Positions 9,097 to 17,984 of a stretch of DNA of 64,000 bases are shown here, piece after piece (position 1 is the stretch's first letter; every line of letters starts with the position of its first letter). Both the position numbers and the translations under genes were made by a program. Source of the stretch: an uncultured Pelagibacteraceae bacterium (GTDB lineage: Bacteria; Pseudomonadota; Alphaproteobacteria; Pelagibacterales; Pelagibacteraceae). The DNA lies in the NCBI GenBank assembly GCA_902517615.1, contig CABYCY010000007.1, forward strand, positions 1 to 64,000, given 5' to 3'. The notes beneath the pieces were generated by a model, which was not told where the DNA came from, did not search any database, and saw only the letters and a program-made list of their open reading frames with translations.

Positions 9097-10101
9097 TTAC
9101 ATTAAACCAGCTTCTTTATAGTATTTTATTGCACCAGGATGTAATGGAGCAGATAAACCGTCTTTAATCATGTTTTTCTTTTCCAAAAATCCAAATGCTG
9201 GATGTTGTTTTTTGAAGTCATCAAAATTTTCCATCACTGCTTTTACAACTAAATAAACTAGTTCTTCAGAAACATCAGCAGAAGTTACTACAGTTGCTTT
9301 TACACCAAAAGTAGTTGCGTCTTTTTTCTGTTTTGTGTAAGTGCCCTTAGGAATTATTGCTTGAGCATAATAATCAGCACCATCTATTAAACCTTGAACT
9401 TCAGGTCCAGTTAAATTAATTGGTGAAGCTTTTGCTGCACAAGTAGCTGCTTGTTCCATAGCTCCATTAGGGAAACCTACAGAGTAACCAAAAGCATCTA
9501 TCTTACCATCACATAAGGCTTTAACTTGTTCAGAAGAAGTAAGTTCAGTTGTTGATTTAAAGAAACTATTATCAACTCCCATAGCTTTCATTAACTCTTC
9601 CATAGTTCCTCTTTGACCTGAACCAGGGTTACCAATATTTACAACTTTACCCTCTAAATCAGAAAAGTTTTTAATTTTAGCTTTTTTTCTAGCCCAAATT
9701 TGAAATGGTTCATTATGAACAGAAAATACCGCTCTTAAATCACTATACTGTTTACCCTCCCATTTACTTGAACCATTTACAGCATGATACTGCCAGTCTG
9801 ATTGAGCAACACCAAATTGAAATTCTCCAGCAGCTATTTGGCCAATATTATAGTTTGATCCACCAGTTGATGGTGCAGTACATCTATATGCTTTGGCTGT
9901 ACCTTTTTTTCTACCGTGATCAGCACTTATTGCTGATTTGTGTAACATTTTACAAATTGCGTTACCAGTTTGAAAATATACTCCAGTAGGTCCACCTGTT
10001 CCTATCGTGAAGAACTCTGCTGATTTTGCAACAGTCGTTAAGGACATTGATGCAAATAAAATCAGTAAAGCACTTGATAGAGATGTGATTATTTTTTTCA
10101 T
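9097..10101 (-). CDS. TAXI-family TRAP transporter solute-binding protein
   Basis: Periplasmic binding protein of the TRAP system encoded just downstream. The 334 residues start with a cleavable signal peptide (MKKIITSLSSALLILFASMS, cleavage probably after KSA near residue 28). The TAXI signature follows: FFTIGTGGPTGVYFQTGNAIC, a Gly-rich loop at the mature N terminus, then CTAPSTGGSNYNI and VVNIGNPGSGQRGTMEELM. Bacterial TAXI proteins of known function bind dicarboxylates or amino acids such as glutamate, but this cannot be decided here. A gap of about 80 bases separates it from the aminotransferase gene upstream, so it may have its own promoter. Confidence 0.93.
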   Translation of the reverse strand: MKKIITSLSSALLILFASMSLTTVAKSAEFFTIGTGGPTGVYFQTGNAICKMLHKSAISADHGRKKGTAKAYRCTAPSTGGSNYNIGQIAAGEFQFGVAQSDWQYHAVNGSSKWEGKQYSDLRAVFSVHNEPFQIWARKKAKIKNFSDLEGKVVNIGNPGSGQRGTMEELMKAMGVDNSFFKSTTELTSSEQVKALCDGKIDAFGYSVGFPNGAMEQAATCAAKASPINLTGPEVQGLIDGADYYAQAIIPKGTYTKQKKDATTFGVKATVVTSADVSEELVYLVVKAVMENFDDFKKQHPAFGFLEKKNMIKDGLSAPLHPGAIKYYKEAGLM

Positions 10102-10184
10102 TTTTTACCCCTCTATATTATTTATGTCGTTATTTATATTTCATCAATCTAACAACAAATCACATGACATGTATAGAGAGTTTT

Positions 10185-11411
10185 TTATAACGTTTCAGAC
10201 CATTTTTTTAATTTATCAACACCTGTAACAACTTTAGGAGCTAACTTTTTAATTTTTTCATAATCTATAATTTCCTCATCTTCAATTTCATCCATAAAGA
10301 TTTTTCCATCAAAATCTGTAAAGCTTAACCTTGCTAACATTTTATTTGAATTAAATCCAAATTCAGACCCTGGCAATAATGCAACCCCTGTGTCTTTTAA
10401 AATTCTATCACACATTTCTGATGAGGTGCTTAATTTAGTGTTTAAAAATTCAGGCATTAAATAAAAGCCTCCTTGAGGCTTATTAATTAAAATTTTGTTA
10501 GATTTTAAATTCGAGTAAACATACTCACCTACTGCTTTAAGAATATTTTTAGATTTTTTAATATATTTTGTATGGTCATTTTCATAAGCTTTTATAGCTG
10601 CATATTGAATTGGAGCACTCACTGCTGAAAAAGTTTCACTAGCTAATACATTAATCATTTTGTTTATATTGTTTAATGAGTCTGGAATTATAAAATAACC
10701 TAATCTCCATCCACCAGCTCCGCACCATTTACTTAAACCAGTACTAATAATAGTTTTTTCAGGGCAAAAACTAGAAATTGATTTATAATTACTACTAAAA
10801 GATAACTCAGAATATATCTCATCTGATAAAATTATAAGTTTATATTTTTTAGCAATTTTTGAAATTTCATCTAACCTTTCACAAACTTGTCCTGATGGGT
10901 TATTAGGAGAATTTAAAAATAAAAGGTAATTTTTTTTTTTATCTTTTAAAATTATTTTTTCAATTTCTTCTCCAGTTGGAAACCAATTATTCTCTCTTTT
11001 TGTTTGGATTATTTGAATTTTATTTCTACCCAAAATTGCTTGTGGAGTATAAGAAACCCAGCTGGGTGTTGGCAAAATAATTTCACCATCAAAAATTAAA
11101 TGCAGCAAAAACATTAATTCTTTGGATCCAGGTCCAATTATAACATTGCCAGAATTATATTCATAATTTTTCTTCTTAGAGGTATATTTTGCTATGGTCT
11201 CTCTTAGTTCAAAAAGTCCTTGCATAGGTAAATACTTATTTTGATATGCATTATTTTTTAATTCCTCAACAACATCCTGTGGTACTCTAAATGGTGATTG
11301 TCCAAAACCAAATTTAAATATTTTTTTTCCTTGATCCTCCATTTGCTTCGAAATCTCATTTATCATCAAGGTAGAAGATGGTTTTAAATTTTTAACTAAA
11401 TCTTTTAACAT
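10185..11411 (-). CDS. Class I/II PLP-dependent aminotransferase
   Basis: A 408-residue fold-type I aminotransferase of the aspartate-aminotransferase group; cytoplasmic, transfers amino groups between amino and keto acids using pyridoxal phosphate. Visible features are LFLNSPNNPSGQVC (the NPxNPTG-like segment), ILSDEIYSEL with the PLP-ring-binding Asp and Tyr, and STGLSKWCGAGGWRLGYF, where the lysine in SK forms the Schiff base and the Arg in WRLGY binds the phosphate. The amino-acid specificity is not evident. Its start abuts the stop of the acetoacetyl-CoA synthetase gene (11412) with no gap, so they form an operon. Confidence 0.9.
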   Translation of the reverse strand: MLKDLVKNLKPSSTLMINEISKQMEDQGKKIFKFGFGQSPFRVPQDVVEELKNNAYQNKYLPMQGLFELRETIAKYTSKKKNYEYNSGNVIIGPGSKELMFLLHLIFDGEIILPTPSWVSYTPQAILGRNKIQIIQTKRENNWFPTGEEIEKIILKDKKKNYLLFLNSPNNPSGQVCERLDEISKIAKKYKLIILSDEIYSELSFSSNYKSISSFCPEKTIISTGLSKWCGAGGWRLGYFIIPDSLNNINKMINVLASETFSAVSAPIQYAAIKAYENDHTKYIKKSKNILKAVGEYVYSNLKSNKILINKPQGGFYLMPEFLNTKLSTSSEMCDRILKDTGVALLPGSEFGFNSNKMLARLSFTDFDGKIFMDEIEDEEIIDYEKIKKLAPKVVTGVDKLKKWSETL

Positions 11412-13367
11412 TTAATTACTTAATTCTTTTAAATTCCTAAATTGCTTTAATGCTTCTGGATTTGCTAAAGCTTCGATATTTTTAATCTTATTTCCTTCTA
11501 TTGTGTTTTTAACCGCAAGCTCAACTAACTTTCCACTTTTTGTTCTTGGAATATCTTTTACTTCAATTACCTTATGAGGAACATGTCTTGGTGATGCGTT
11601 TTTTCTGATTTGTTGTTTAATTTTGTTAAGTAGTAAATCTGTTAATGAAAAATTTTTACTCATAATAATAAACAAGATTATTCTAACATCATTATCCCAA
11701 GTTTGTCCTACAGCAATAGATTCCTTTATTTCCTTAAATTTTTCAACCTCAGCGTATATCTCTGCAGTTCCTAATCTAACACCTCCTGGATTTAATGTTG
11801 TGTCAGATCTTCCATAAATTATATATCCACCATTAGTTTTTTTTTCTGCATAATCACCATGATGCCAAACATTTTTAAATTTTTTAAAATATGCAGACTT
11901 ATATTTTTGATTGTTTTTATCATTCCAAAAATAAATAGGCATTGATGGAAAAGGAGATCTACAGACCAACTCACCTTTTTTATTTTTTAACGACTTTCCT
12001 TTATCAGAAAAAACATCTGTATTCATTCCTAAGCCGTTATTTTGAATTTGTCCTTTATAAACGGGTGTATATATATTTCCTAAAACAAAGCAGGATACTA
12101 AGTCTGTTCCACCTGCGATTGATGCTAAATGAACATTTTTTTTTATATTTTTATAAACATACTCAAAACCATCAGGGGATAAGGGTGATCCAGTTGAGCA
12201 AATAGTCTTGAGATGGTTTAGTTTATATTTGTTTTTTATATTTAAATTAAGTTTTTTCAACTGATCTATGTATTTAGCACTAACACCAAATAATGAAATT
12301 TTTTCTTCCTCAGCTATTTTTAATAATAAATCCTCTTTTTTATACATTGGAAAACCATCAAAAAGAACTATAGAGGCTTTTGATGCTAAAAAAGTCACTA
12401 ACCAATTCCACATCATCCAACCACAAGTGGTAAAATAAAAAACATTATCAGCCTCTTTTACATTACAGTGAAGTTTGTGTTCTTTTAAATGTTGTAGTAA
12501 GACTCCACCAGCTCTATGACATATACATTTTGGCTTGCCTGTTGTGCCACTTGAATACAAAATTGCTAGTTCTTTATCAAAATCAAATTTTTTAAATGGA
12601 ATTTTATTTTTTTTTTTATTTTTTAAATTATTAAAATAAAATATTTTTATTCCTCTAATTCTTTTTTGCTTTAAATTTTTTTTTCCTGGATAATTTATTA
12701 TTAAAACACTTTTGATAGAATTAATTTTTTTAAGAATAGTTTCCAATCTTTGAAGAACATTAATTTCTTTACCATTATAAAAATATCTATCAGTAATAAT
12801 TAATAACTTTGGTTTAATTTGAGAAAATCTCTCTATAACTCCTTGTATACCAAAGTCTGGGGAACAAGAGGACCATATGGCACCTGTAGCACTACTAGCT
12901 AAAAAACTTTCTACAGTCTCTATTTGATTTACAGTGTATGCTGCAACCCTATCTTTTTTTTTAATTTTAATTTCTTTTAAAAAATTAATTATTTTTAAAG
13001 TATTATTATTTAATTCTTTCCAAGATTTTTCTTCACGATATCCATTTTCACTAATGAATGTAACTGCTTTTGAATCATCATTTTTTGACAATAAGTTTTC
13101 CGCAAAATTTAACTTAGAACGTACTAAAAATTTGCTTTTCATAATATCTTTTGGAAAATAAAATTTATCGTTTTTGATGCCTTTTACATCTGAATATTCC
13201 CACATTGATGACCAAAACGACTTTAGATTTCCAATTGTCCAATTAAATAATTTTTTATAATTTAATTCTGGTGTATAATTAAATTTTTTCCCTAAAAAAT
13301 TTTCAAATTCAAATAAATTTGAATTTCTTTTTTGTTTATGTGTAGCTTCCCAAAGTTTTTTAGACAT
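11412..13367 (-). CDS. aacS: Acetoacetyl-CoA synthetase
   Basis: ANL-superfamily adenylating enzyme that converts acetoacetate, ATP and CoA to acetoacetyl-CoA. The 651 residues match the length and order of AacS rather than shorter acyl-CoA ligases. The N-terminal region begins LWEATHKQKRNSNL and includes FWSSMWEYS, as in ACS/AACS proteins. The phosphate-binding loop is YSSGTTGKPKCI; then come GGTDLVSCF, the hinge region YGRSDTTLNPGGVRLG (AacS-like), and the C-terminal catalytic lysine in PRTKSGKLVE. It is first in a minus-strand operon with the aminotransferase. It probably feeds ketone-body or leucine-derived acetoacetate into central metabolism. Confidence 0.9.
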   Translation of the reverse strand: MSKKLWEATHKQKRNSNLFEFENFLGKKFNYTPELNYKKLFNWTIGNLKSFWSSMWEYSDVKGIKNDKFYFPKDIMKSKFLVRSKLNFAENLLSKNDDSKAVTFISENGYREEKSWKELNNNTLKIINFLKEIKIKKKDRVAAYTVNQIETVESFLASSATGAIWSSCSPDFGIQGVIERFSQIKPKLLIITDRYFYNGKEINVLQRLETILKKINSIKSVLIINYPGKKNLKQKRIRGIKIFYFNNLKNKKKNKIPFKKFDFDKELAILYSSGTTGKPKCICHRAGGVLLQHLKEHKLHCNVKEADNVFYFTTCGWMMWNWLVTFLASKASIVLFDGFPMYKKEDLLLKIAEEEKISLFGVSAKYIDQLKKLNLNIKNKYKLNHLKTICSTGSPLSPDGFEYVYKNIKKNVHLASIAGGTDLVSCFVLGNIYTPVYKGQIQNNGLGMNTDVFSDKGKSLKNKKGELVCRSPFPSMPIYFWNDKNNQKYKSAYFKKFKNVWHHGDYAEKKTNGGYIIYGRSDTTLNPGGVRLGTAEIYAEVEKFKEIKESIAVGQTWDNDVRIILFIIMSKNFSLTDLLLNKIKQQIRKNASPRHVPHKVIEVKDIPRTKSGKLVELAVKNTIEGNKIKNIEALANPEALKQFRNLKELSN

Positions 13368-13540
13368 ATTTTTTTGTAAAATTACTAATACAGAATTAAT
13401 CTTATTTATGGTAATCTAAACAGTATTAATAAGGAAATGAGAACTTTTTACCTTCCGATTCGGTCATGTTTTAGTCTATGTTTGTTCTTTAGCACTAACA
13501 ATATCTGGTAGGTGAAAAAAAAGAAACACCAAAGATAGGA

Positions 13541-16021
13541 ATGACTAAAAATAAAATTACAGCTGTTCTTGGTCCAACAAATACAGGCAAAACCCATCTT
13601 GCAATCGAAACGATGTTATCTTTTGAAAGTGGAATGATCGGATTTCCTTTAAGATTATTAGCAAGAGAAGTTTATGATAAAGTAATTAAGAAAATTAGTA
13701 TCGATAATGTTGCCTTAATAACTGGTGAAGAAAAAATAATTCCAAATAACGCTAAATATTTTTTATGTACAGTAGAATCTATGCCTATTGAGAAACATTT
13801 AGAATTTGTTGGGGTTGATGAAATTCAAATGTGCGCAGATCATGAACGAGGTCATATTTTTACTGATAGGCTTTTAAATATGAGAGGTGAAAAATTGACA
13901 ATGCTCATGGGTTCAAGCACTATAAAAAATATAATATCTAAATTAGATGGAGATGTTGAATTTATTAACAGGGATAGATTATCTAGACTCACTTATGCAG
14001 GGCATAAAAAAATTTCAAGGATAAGTAGAAAAACTGCAATAATCGCTTTTTCAGCTGAGGAAGTCTACGCAATAGCTGAATTAATAAGAAGACAAAAAGG
14101 TGGTGCAGCAATTGTTATGGGTTCGCTAAGTCCTAAAACAAGAAATTCCCAAGTAGAACTCTATCAATCTGGAGATGTTGATTTTTTAGTAGCTACTGAT
14201 GCTATAGGTATGGGAATAAATATGGATTTAGATTTTGTATATTTCTCAAATCTAAAAAAATTTGATGGAAAAAAATTAAGAAAATTAAATTTATCTGAAA
14301 TTGGTCAAATTGCTGGTAGAGCTGGAAGATACTTAAACGATGGAGGTTTTGGGATTACAGGAGATTGTAAAGATATTTTACCTGAAGAAGTTGAATTAAT
14401 AGAAAATCATAAGTTTGAAGAAATAAGAACTTTATTCTGGAGAAATTCAAATCTTAATTTTAATAACTCAGCTGCTTTAGTAAAGAGTCTTGAAGAAAAA
14501 CCTCATATAGAATGGCTAAGAAAAATTCGTGAATGTGAAGATGAGAGAGCACTAAAATATTTTTTAAAAGACCACAAATTTATCAACACAGAATATAATG
14601 AGAAAACCCTTAAGCTTTTATGGGAATGTTGTCAGATTCCTGATTTTGTAAAAAAAACATATGGAAATCACTACGAAGTTATTGGAAATGTTTTTAAATT
14701 TTTAAATAGTGAAAAAGGACTAATTTCTGATGATTATATGAGAATACAGCTAATGAAATTGGATAAATTAGACGGAAATGTAGATTCTTTATCAAATAGA
14801 ATTGCAAATGTAAGGACTTGGTCATATGTTTCAAATAAAAATAATTGGGTAGAAAATCAAAGTTATTGGATTGAAAAAACAAAGCATTTAGAAGATAGAC
14901 TTTCAGACAGACTTCATGAAGAACTTACTAAAACATTTATTGACAAAAGAGCAAGTATTCTGGCTAGAGGTTTAAAACAAGACATGGAATTTAAAACTGA
15001 AATACTAGAAAACAACGATGTAAAAATTGATGATCAATTTATTGGTAAAATAAAAGGGCTAAAGTTAGATTTAGATTTAAAAAAGGGGGCTTTGGAGACT
15101 GATATCAAGGCTTTAAAAAAAGCTGCCAGACAATCAATAGGTCCTGAATTTGAAAAAAGAATTCAATCTATTATTGATACTGGATTAATTGAATTAAAAG
15201 AAGATTTCAAAATCTATTGGAATGATTTTCCAATCGCTACATTAACAGCAGGCAATGATTATTTAAATCCAAATTTTAATTTAATTATTGATGATATCAT
15301 AGAGCAAAATCCAAAACAAAAACTGAATGAATTTATCCAAAGATGGTTACATTCTAAAATAAATAATATTTTAAAAAGTCTTCTTGATTTAAAAAATATA
15401 AAAGAAAGTAATTCATCAATTAAAGCACTAGCTTATCAACTTTATGAAAACAATGGTGTTTTAAAAAGATATCAAGTTTCAGAATATATAAAAAATCTTG
15501 AACAAAATGAAAGAAAAGTACTTAGAGACTTAGGGGTAAAGTTTGGAAGATATCATATTTTCCTTTATCAATTAATTAAACCAGAGGCAGTTTCATTAAG
15601 AACTTTATTGTGGAAAAATTTTCATCAAAAGTTCTATAGTTTACAACCACCAACTTTTGGTCTTAATTTTTTAGACGACAAAGACTCTAAAAATAAAAAC
15701 TTTATGCTTCTTTGTGGATTTGAAAAATTTGATAATTTGTTTGTAAGGATAGACATTTTAGAAAGGCTTTTTATCCAAATTATTAATTCTACATCAAAAA
15801 AAAATAATGAAATTAAAATGATACCTGAAATGTTAAATCTTTTAGGATGTAGTAAAGAAAATTTTAAAAAATTGTTAAAAAAAATGGGTTATAAAACTTT
15901 TGAAAAAGAAAAAGAAGTTTATTTTAAATACAATCCTGTAAAAAAATTAAAAAAAGTTCAAACTAAAAAAATATCAAGTGAAAATCCATTTAAAGTACTT
16001 AAAAATTTAAATTTAAGATAA
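13541..16021 (+). CDS. SUV3/MgpS-like DEAD/DEAH-type RNA helicase
   Basis: An 826-residue superfamily 2 helicase of the type found before fdxA and carD in Alphaproteobacteria, related to mitochondrial SUV3. Walker A is GPTNTGKTH (residues 11-19), motif II is VDEIQM (about 91-96), and motif VI is QIAGRAGRY (about 263-271). The helicase core occupies about 1-350; the remaining 470 residues are helical, charged, and end in a lysine-rich tail. It probably unwinds RNA in the cytoplasm. The ATG at 13541 is chosen because the Walker A motif then lies at the expected distance from the N terminus. It is followed after five bases by the TerB-like gene, heading a four-gene operon. Confidence 0.88.
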   Translation: MTKNKITAVLGPTNTGKTHLAIETMLSFESGMIGFPLRLLAREVYDKVIKKISIDNVALITGEEKIIPNNAKYFLCTVESMPIEKHLEFVGVDEIQMCADHERGHIFTDRLLNMRGEKLTMLMGSSTIKNIISKLDGDVEFINRDRLSRLTYAGHKKISRISRKTAIIAFSAEEVYAIAELIRRQKGGAAIVMGSLSPKTRNSQVELYQSGDVDFLVATDAIGMGINMDLDFVYFSNLKKFDGKKLRKLNLSEIGQIAGRAGRYLNDGGFGITGDCKDILPEEVELIENHKFEEIRTLFWRNSNLNFNNSAALVKSLEEKPHIEWLRKIRECEDERALKYFLKDHKFINTEYNEKTLKLLWECCQIPDFVKKTYGNHYEVIGNVFKFLNSEKGLISDDYMRIQLMKLDKLDGNVDSLSNRIANVRTWSYVSNKNNWVENQSYWIEKTKHLEDRLSDRLHEELTKTFIDKRASILARGLKQDMEFKTEILENNDVKIDDQFIGKIKGLKLDLDLKKGALETDIKALKKAARQSIGPEFEKRIQSIIDTGLIELKEDFKIYWNDFPIATLTAGNDYLNPNFNLIIDDIIEQNPKQKLNEFIQRWLHSKINNILKSLLDLKNIKESNSSIKALAYQLYENNGVLKRYQVSEYIKNLEQNERKVLRDLGVKFGRYHIFLYQLIKPEAVSLRTLLWKNFHQKFYSLQPPTFGLNFLDDKDSKNKNFMLLCGFEKFDNLFVRIDILERLFIQIINSTSKKNNEIKMIPEMLNLLGCSKENFKKLLKKMGYKTFEKEKEVYFKYNPVKKLKKVQTKKISSENPFKVLKNLNLR

Positions 16022-16025
16022 TTTT

Positions 16026-16442
16026 ATGTTTTTCAAAAAAATAGAAAAAGAAGAAGAAAATAATTTAATTGTTAAAATTTGTGCGCTATTAATTCATGCT
16101 GCAAAAATTGATGAAAATTATACTGATAAAGAGGAGGAAATAATAAAACAAGCTCTTTCAGAATTAGGATTAGAAAATGAAAAAATACCTAAGATAATTC
16201 AAGATGCAAAAATTTTAGAAGAAAATTCTAATCAAATTTTAGATTTTACAAAAGAAGTAAAAAATTTAACTGAACAAGATAAAATTAAAATAATTGAGGC
16301 TCTATGGTCAATAATTTACTCTAATAAAGATGCAGATATTTATGAAACTAACTTAATGAGACGACTTGGGGGTTTATTATACATTGACAGTAAAACTATG
16401 GGAGATATTAAGCGTAATGTTAAGCTAAAAAGTGAAAAATGA
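16026..16442 (+). CDS. TerB-like helical protein
   Basis: A 138-residue, probably all-helical cytoplasmic protein resembling the TerB (tellurite-resistance / DjlA N-terminal) fold. It has two helical blocks, each with an acidic metal-binding-type segment: [19 protein letters not shown] (about 25-43) and [19 protein letters not shown] (about 97-115). This repeated xDGxxxxxE-like pattern is characteristic of TerB. The function is unknown in most cases; metal binding is an inference. In many Alphaproteobacteria an S4-domain RNA-binding gene occupies the place between the helicase and fdxA, but here it is this gene. Its stop overlaps the fdxA start by four bases. Confidence 0.75.
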   Translation: MFFKKIEKEEENNLIVKICALLIHAAKIDENYTDKEEEIIKQALSELGLENEKIPKIIQDAKILEENSNQILDFTKEVKNLTEQDKIKIIEALWSIIYSNKDADIYETNLMRRLGGLLYIDSKTMGDIKRNVKLKSEK

Positions 16443-16765
16443 CTTACATTGTAAACGACAAATGTATTAAGTGTAAACTAACAGACTGTGTAGACGTCTG
16501 TCCGGTTGATTGTTTTTACGAGGGAAAAAATATGCTTGTAATTAAACCCGATGAGTGTATAGATTGTGGCGTTTGCGAGCCAGAATGTCCGGTTGATGCT
16601 ATAAAAGCAGATACAGAACCTGGTAGTGAAAAATGGTTAGAGATAAACAGAGAATACTCAGAAATCTGGCCAAACATAAGTGAAAAAAAAGATCCCCCCG
16701 CGGATCATGAAAAATTTAAAAATGAGCAAAATAAGTACGAAAAATATTTTAAAGAAAATCTTTAA
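16439..16765 (+). CDS. fdxA: Seven-iron (3Fe-4S/4Fe-4S) ferredoxin
   Basis: A 108-residue ferredoxin of the alphaproteobacterial FdxA type; a small cytoplasmic electron carrier. Two cluster-binding segments are clear: [17 protein letters not shown] (about residues 9-25) and [14 protein letters not shown] (about 40-53). In the first, the spacing and final Cys-Pro fit a 3Fe-4S cluster together with cysteines of the second. The C terminus is the usual acidic/aromatic tail with [15 protein letters not shown]. It overlaps the TerB-like gene by ATGA coupling, and its own 3' end overlaps the carD reading frame. Confidence 0.93.
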   Translation: MTYIVNDKCIKCKLTDCVDVCPVDCFYEGKNMLVIKPDECIDCGVCEPECPVDAIKADTEPGSEKWLEINREYSEIWPNISEKKDPPADHEKFKNEQNKYEKYFKENL

Positions 16766-17627
16766 GAGTAAATCAGAAAAAGGATTGAAAAAAAAAGTTA
16801 AGAAAAAAAAAGTAATTAAAACTAAAAAAATTTTAAAAGCAAAATCGAAGAAAGCAAAAAAAGTTGTACTAAAAAAATCTAAAAAAATTGTAAAAAAAAT
16901 TCCTAAGCAGTCTTCTAAAATTAAAAAAGTTACAAAAACAAAGGAAGATTCAAATGAACCAAAAACTGATAATTTAAGAATATCAAAAACTAACGAGATT
17001 AAACCTGAAATTAAAAAAGTAAAAAAGCAAGAAACAGAAAAAAGAGAATATAAAATTAAAGATTATATAGTTTATCCAAAACATGGAGTTGGACAAATTA
17101 CTGAGTTTAAAAAAATTAATATTGGTGGAATAGATGTTGAAACTTATGTAATCAAATTTGAAAAAGACAAGGCCAATGGAATGGTTCCGGTAAATAAACA
17201 ATCTCACCTAAGGCCATTAGCAACAATTAATCAAGTAAATAAATGTATTTCTATATTAAAAAGTAAACCAAAAATAAAAAGGTCAATGTGGAGTAGAAGA
17301 GCTCAAGAATACGAGGCAAAAATTTCATCAGGAAAAATATATGAATTAGCTGAAGTTGTAAGAGATTTAAATAAAGGTGATGATCTTATGGTTGACCAAT
17401 CTTATAGTGAAAGACAACTATTTGAAAAAGCATATGATAGAATTTTGACTGAATTCCAAATAATACTAAATTTATCTCTAGAAGATACTCAAAAAAAATT
17501 AGATAAAGCTTTAAAAAGAAATCTAGGTGGACAATCACAAACTATAAGCTCTGTAGCTAAAACACCAACTGCAGAACTACCTGTGGAAGAACCTATTTCT
17601 GAAACCGAAGAACCTATTGAAGAATAA
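16722..17627 (+). CDS. carD: CarD-like transcriptional regulator with long lysine-rich N-terminal extension
   Basis: CarD proteins bind the RNA polymerase beta subunit and stabilise promoter open complexes. The CarD/TRCF RNAP-interaction domain starts about 120 residues before the middle of the frame, with [17 protein letters not shown], and is followed by the helical DNA-binding domain ([15 protein letters not shown], then [15 protein letters not shown]). Before it lies about 105 residues dominated by Lys, with only Ser, Thr, Val and Ile between. The C terminus is acidic ([13 protein letters not shown]). The start is uncertain: in-frame ATGs at 16680, 16707 and 16722 all lie inside fdxA and none has a good ribosome-binding site; the shortest overlap (44 bases) is given. 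Last gene of the helicase operon, followed by a terminator. Confidence 0.88.
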   Translation: MSKISTKNILKKIFKSKSEKGLKKKVKKKKVIKTKKILKAKSKKAKKVVLKKSKKIVKKIPKQSSKIKKVTKTKEDSNEPKTDNLRISKTNEIKPEIKKVKKQETEKREYKIKDYIVYPKHGVGQITEFKKINIGGIDVETYVIKFEKDKANGMVPVNKQSHLRPLATINQVNKCISILKSKPKIKRSMWSRRAQEYEAKISSGKIYELAEVVRDLNKGDDLMVDQSYSERQLFEKAYDRILTEFQIILNLSLEDTQKKLDKALKRNLGGQSQTISSVAKTPTAELPVEEPISETEEPIEE

Positions 17628-17670
17628 AAAAAAACGCCTCTCACACGAAACGTTATGAGAAGCGTTTTTT
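17628..17670. terminator. Bidirectional Rho-independent terminator between carD and the small basic gene
   Basis: Stem AAAACGC (17631-17637) with GCGTTTT (17662-17668), extended by TCTCA (17639-17643) with TGAGA (17656-17660), around a 12-base loop. The plus strand ends in six T residues, and the minus strand reads into eight. It therefore serves both the carD operon and the convergent gene at 17689-17784. Confidence 0.88.
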
Positions 17671-17688
17671 GTAAAGAATACTAAGTTA

Positions 17689-17784
17689 TTATCTTCTTCT
17701 TTTTTTAGCTTTCTTAGCTTTCTTAGCTTTTTTCTTAGCTTTTTTCTTAGTTTTCTTTGCCGCTTTTTTTCTTTTCTTAGGCAT
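17689..17784 (-). CDS. 31-residue lysine/arginine-rich protein (histone-tail-like)
   Basis: A short gene on the minus strand with ATG at 17784 and TAA at 17689-17691. The product begins MPKKRKKAAKKTKKKAKKKA and ends KKRRR; of 31 residues, 18 are Lys, 4 Arg and 6 Ala. A strong ribosome-binding site (GGGAG, seven bases before the ATG) on a genome where such sites are often weak makes it convincing. It has its own space between a hairpin-containing upstream region and a shared terminator. The composition resembles the tails of bacterial H1-like proteins (AlgP, Hc1), and small basic ribosomal proteins such as Thx. Nucleic-acid binding is inferred; no family is recognised. Confidence 0.72.
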   Translation of the reverse strand: MPKKRKKAAKKTKKKAKKKAKKAKKAKKRRR

Positions 17785-17802
17785 CTTTAGCTCCCTTTTT
17801 TA

Positions 17803-17833
17803 GTTAAACGAATCAATTTGATTCGCTGTTAAC
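17803..17833 (-). promoter_or_regulatory. Inverted repeat upstream of the small basic gene
   Basis: CGAATCA (17809-17815) and TGATTCG (17819-17825) form a perfect 7-bp arm pair with a 3-base loop, extended by GTTAA (17803-17807) with TTAAC (17829-17833). It lies 19-49 bases before the ATG at 17784. It could be a 5' UTR hairpin or an operator; there is no T-tract, so it is not a terminator. Confidence 0.45.
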
Positions 17834-17984
17834 ATATTTTTATTTTTTTCTATAACTTATGTCAAATCTTTAATTAAAAGTTAATTTTTGAAAAAATTAT
17901 TTTCAATTTTATTTTTTATAAAACTTTTTTTTTATTAATTTAGTTAATGTTTATGCGACTTATAATCGGTTAAAAAAAAGTATT

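Noticed and set aside
13437..13511. 24-codon frame (starting MRTFYLPIRSC) before the helicase gene
   Set aside because: The purine-rich AAGGA lies only one base before the ATG, too close to work as a ribosome-binding site, and the peptide shows no signal or motif. Probably part of the helicase leader.
16801..17020. Lysine-rich region of carD as a non-coding A-rich tract or repeat
   Set aside because: The frame stays open into the CarD domain with no stops, so it is more likely coding, though the true start is uncertain.
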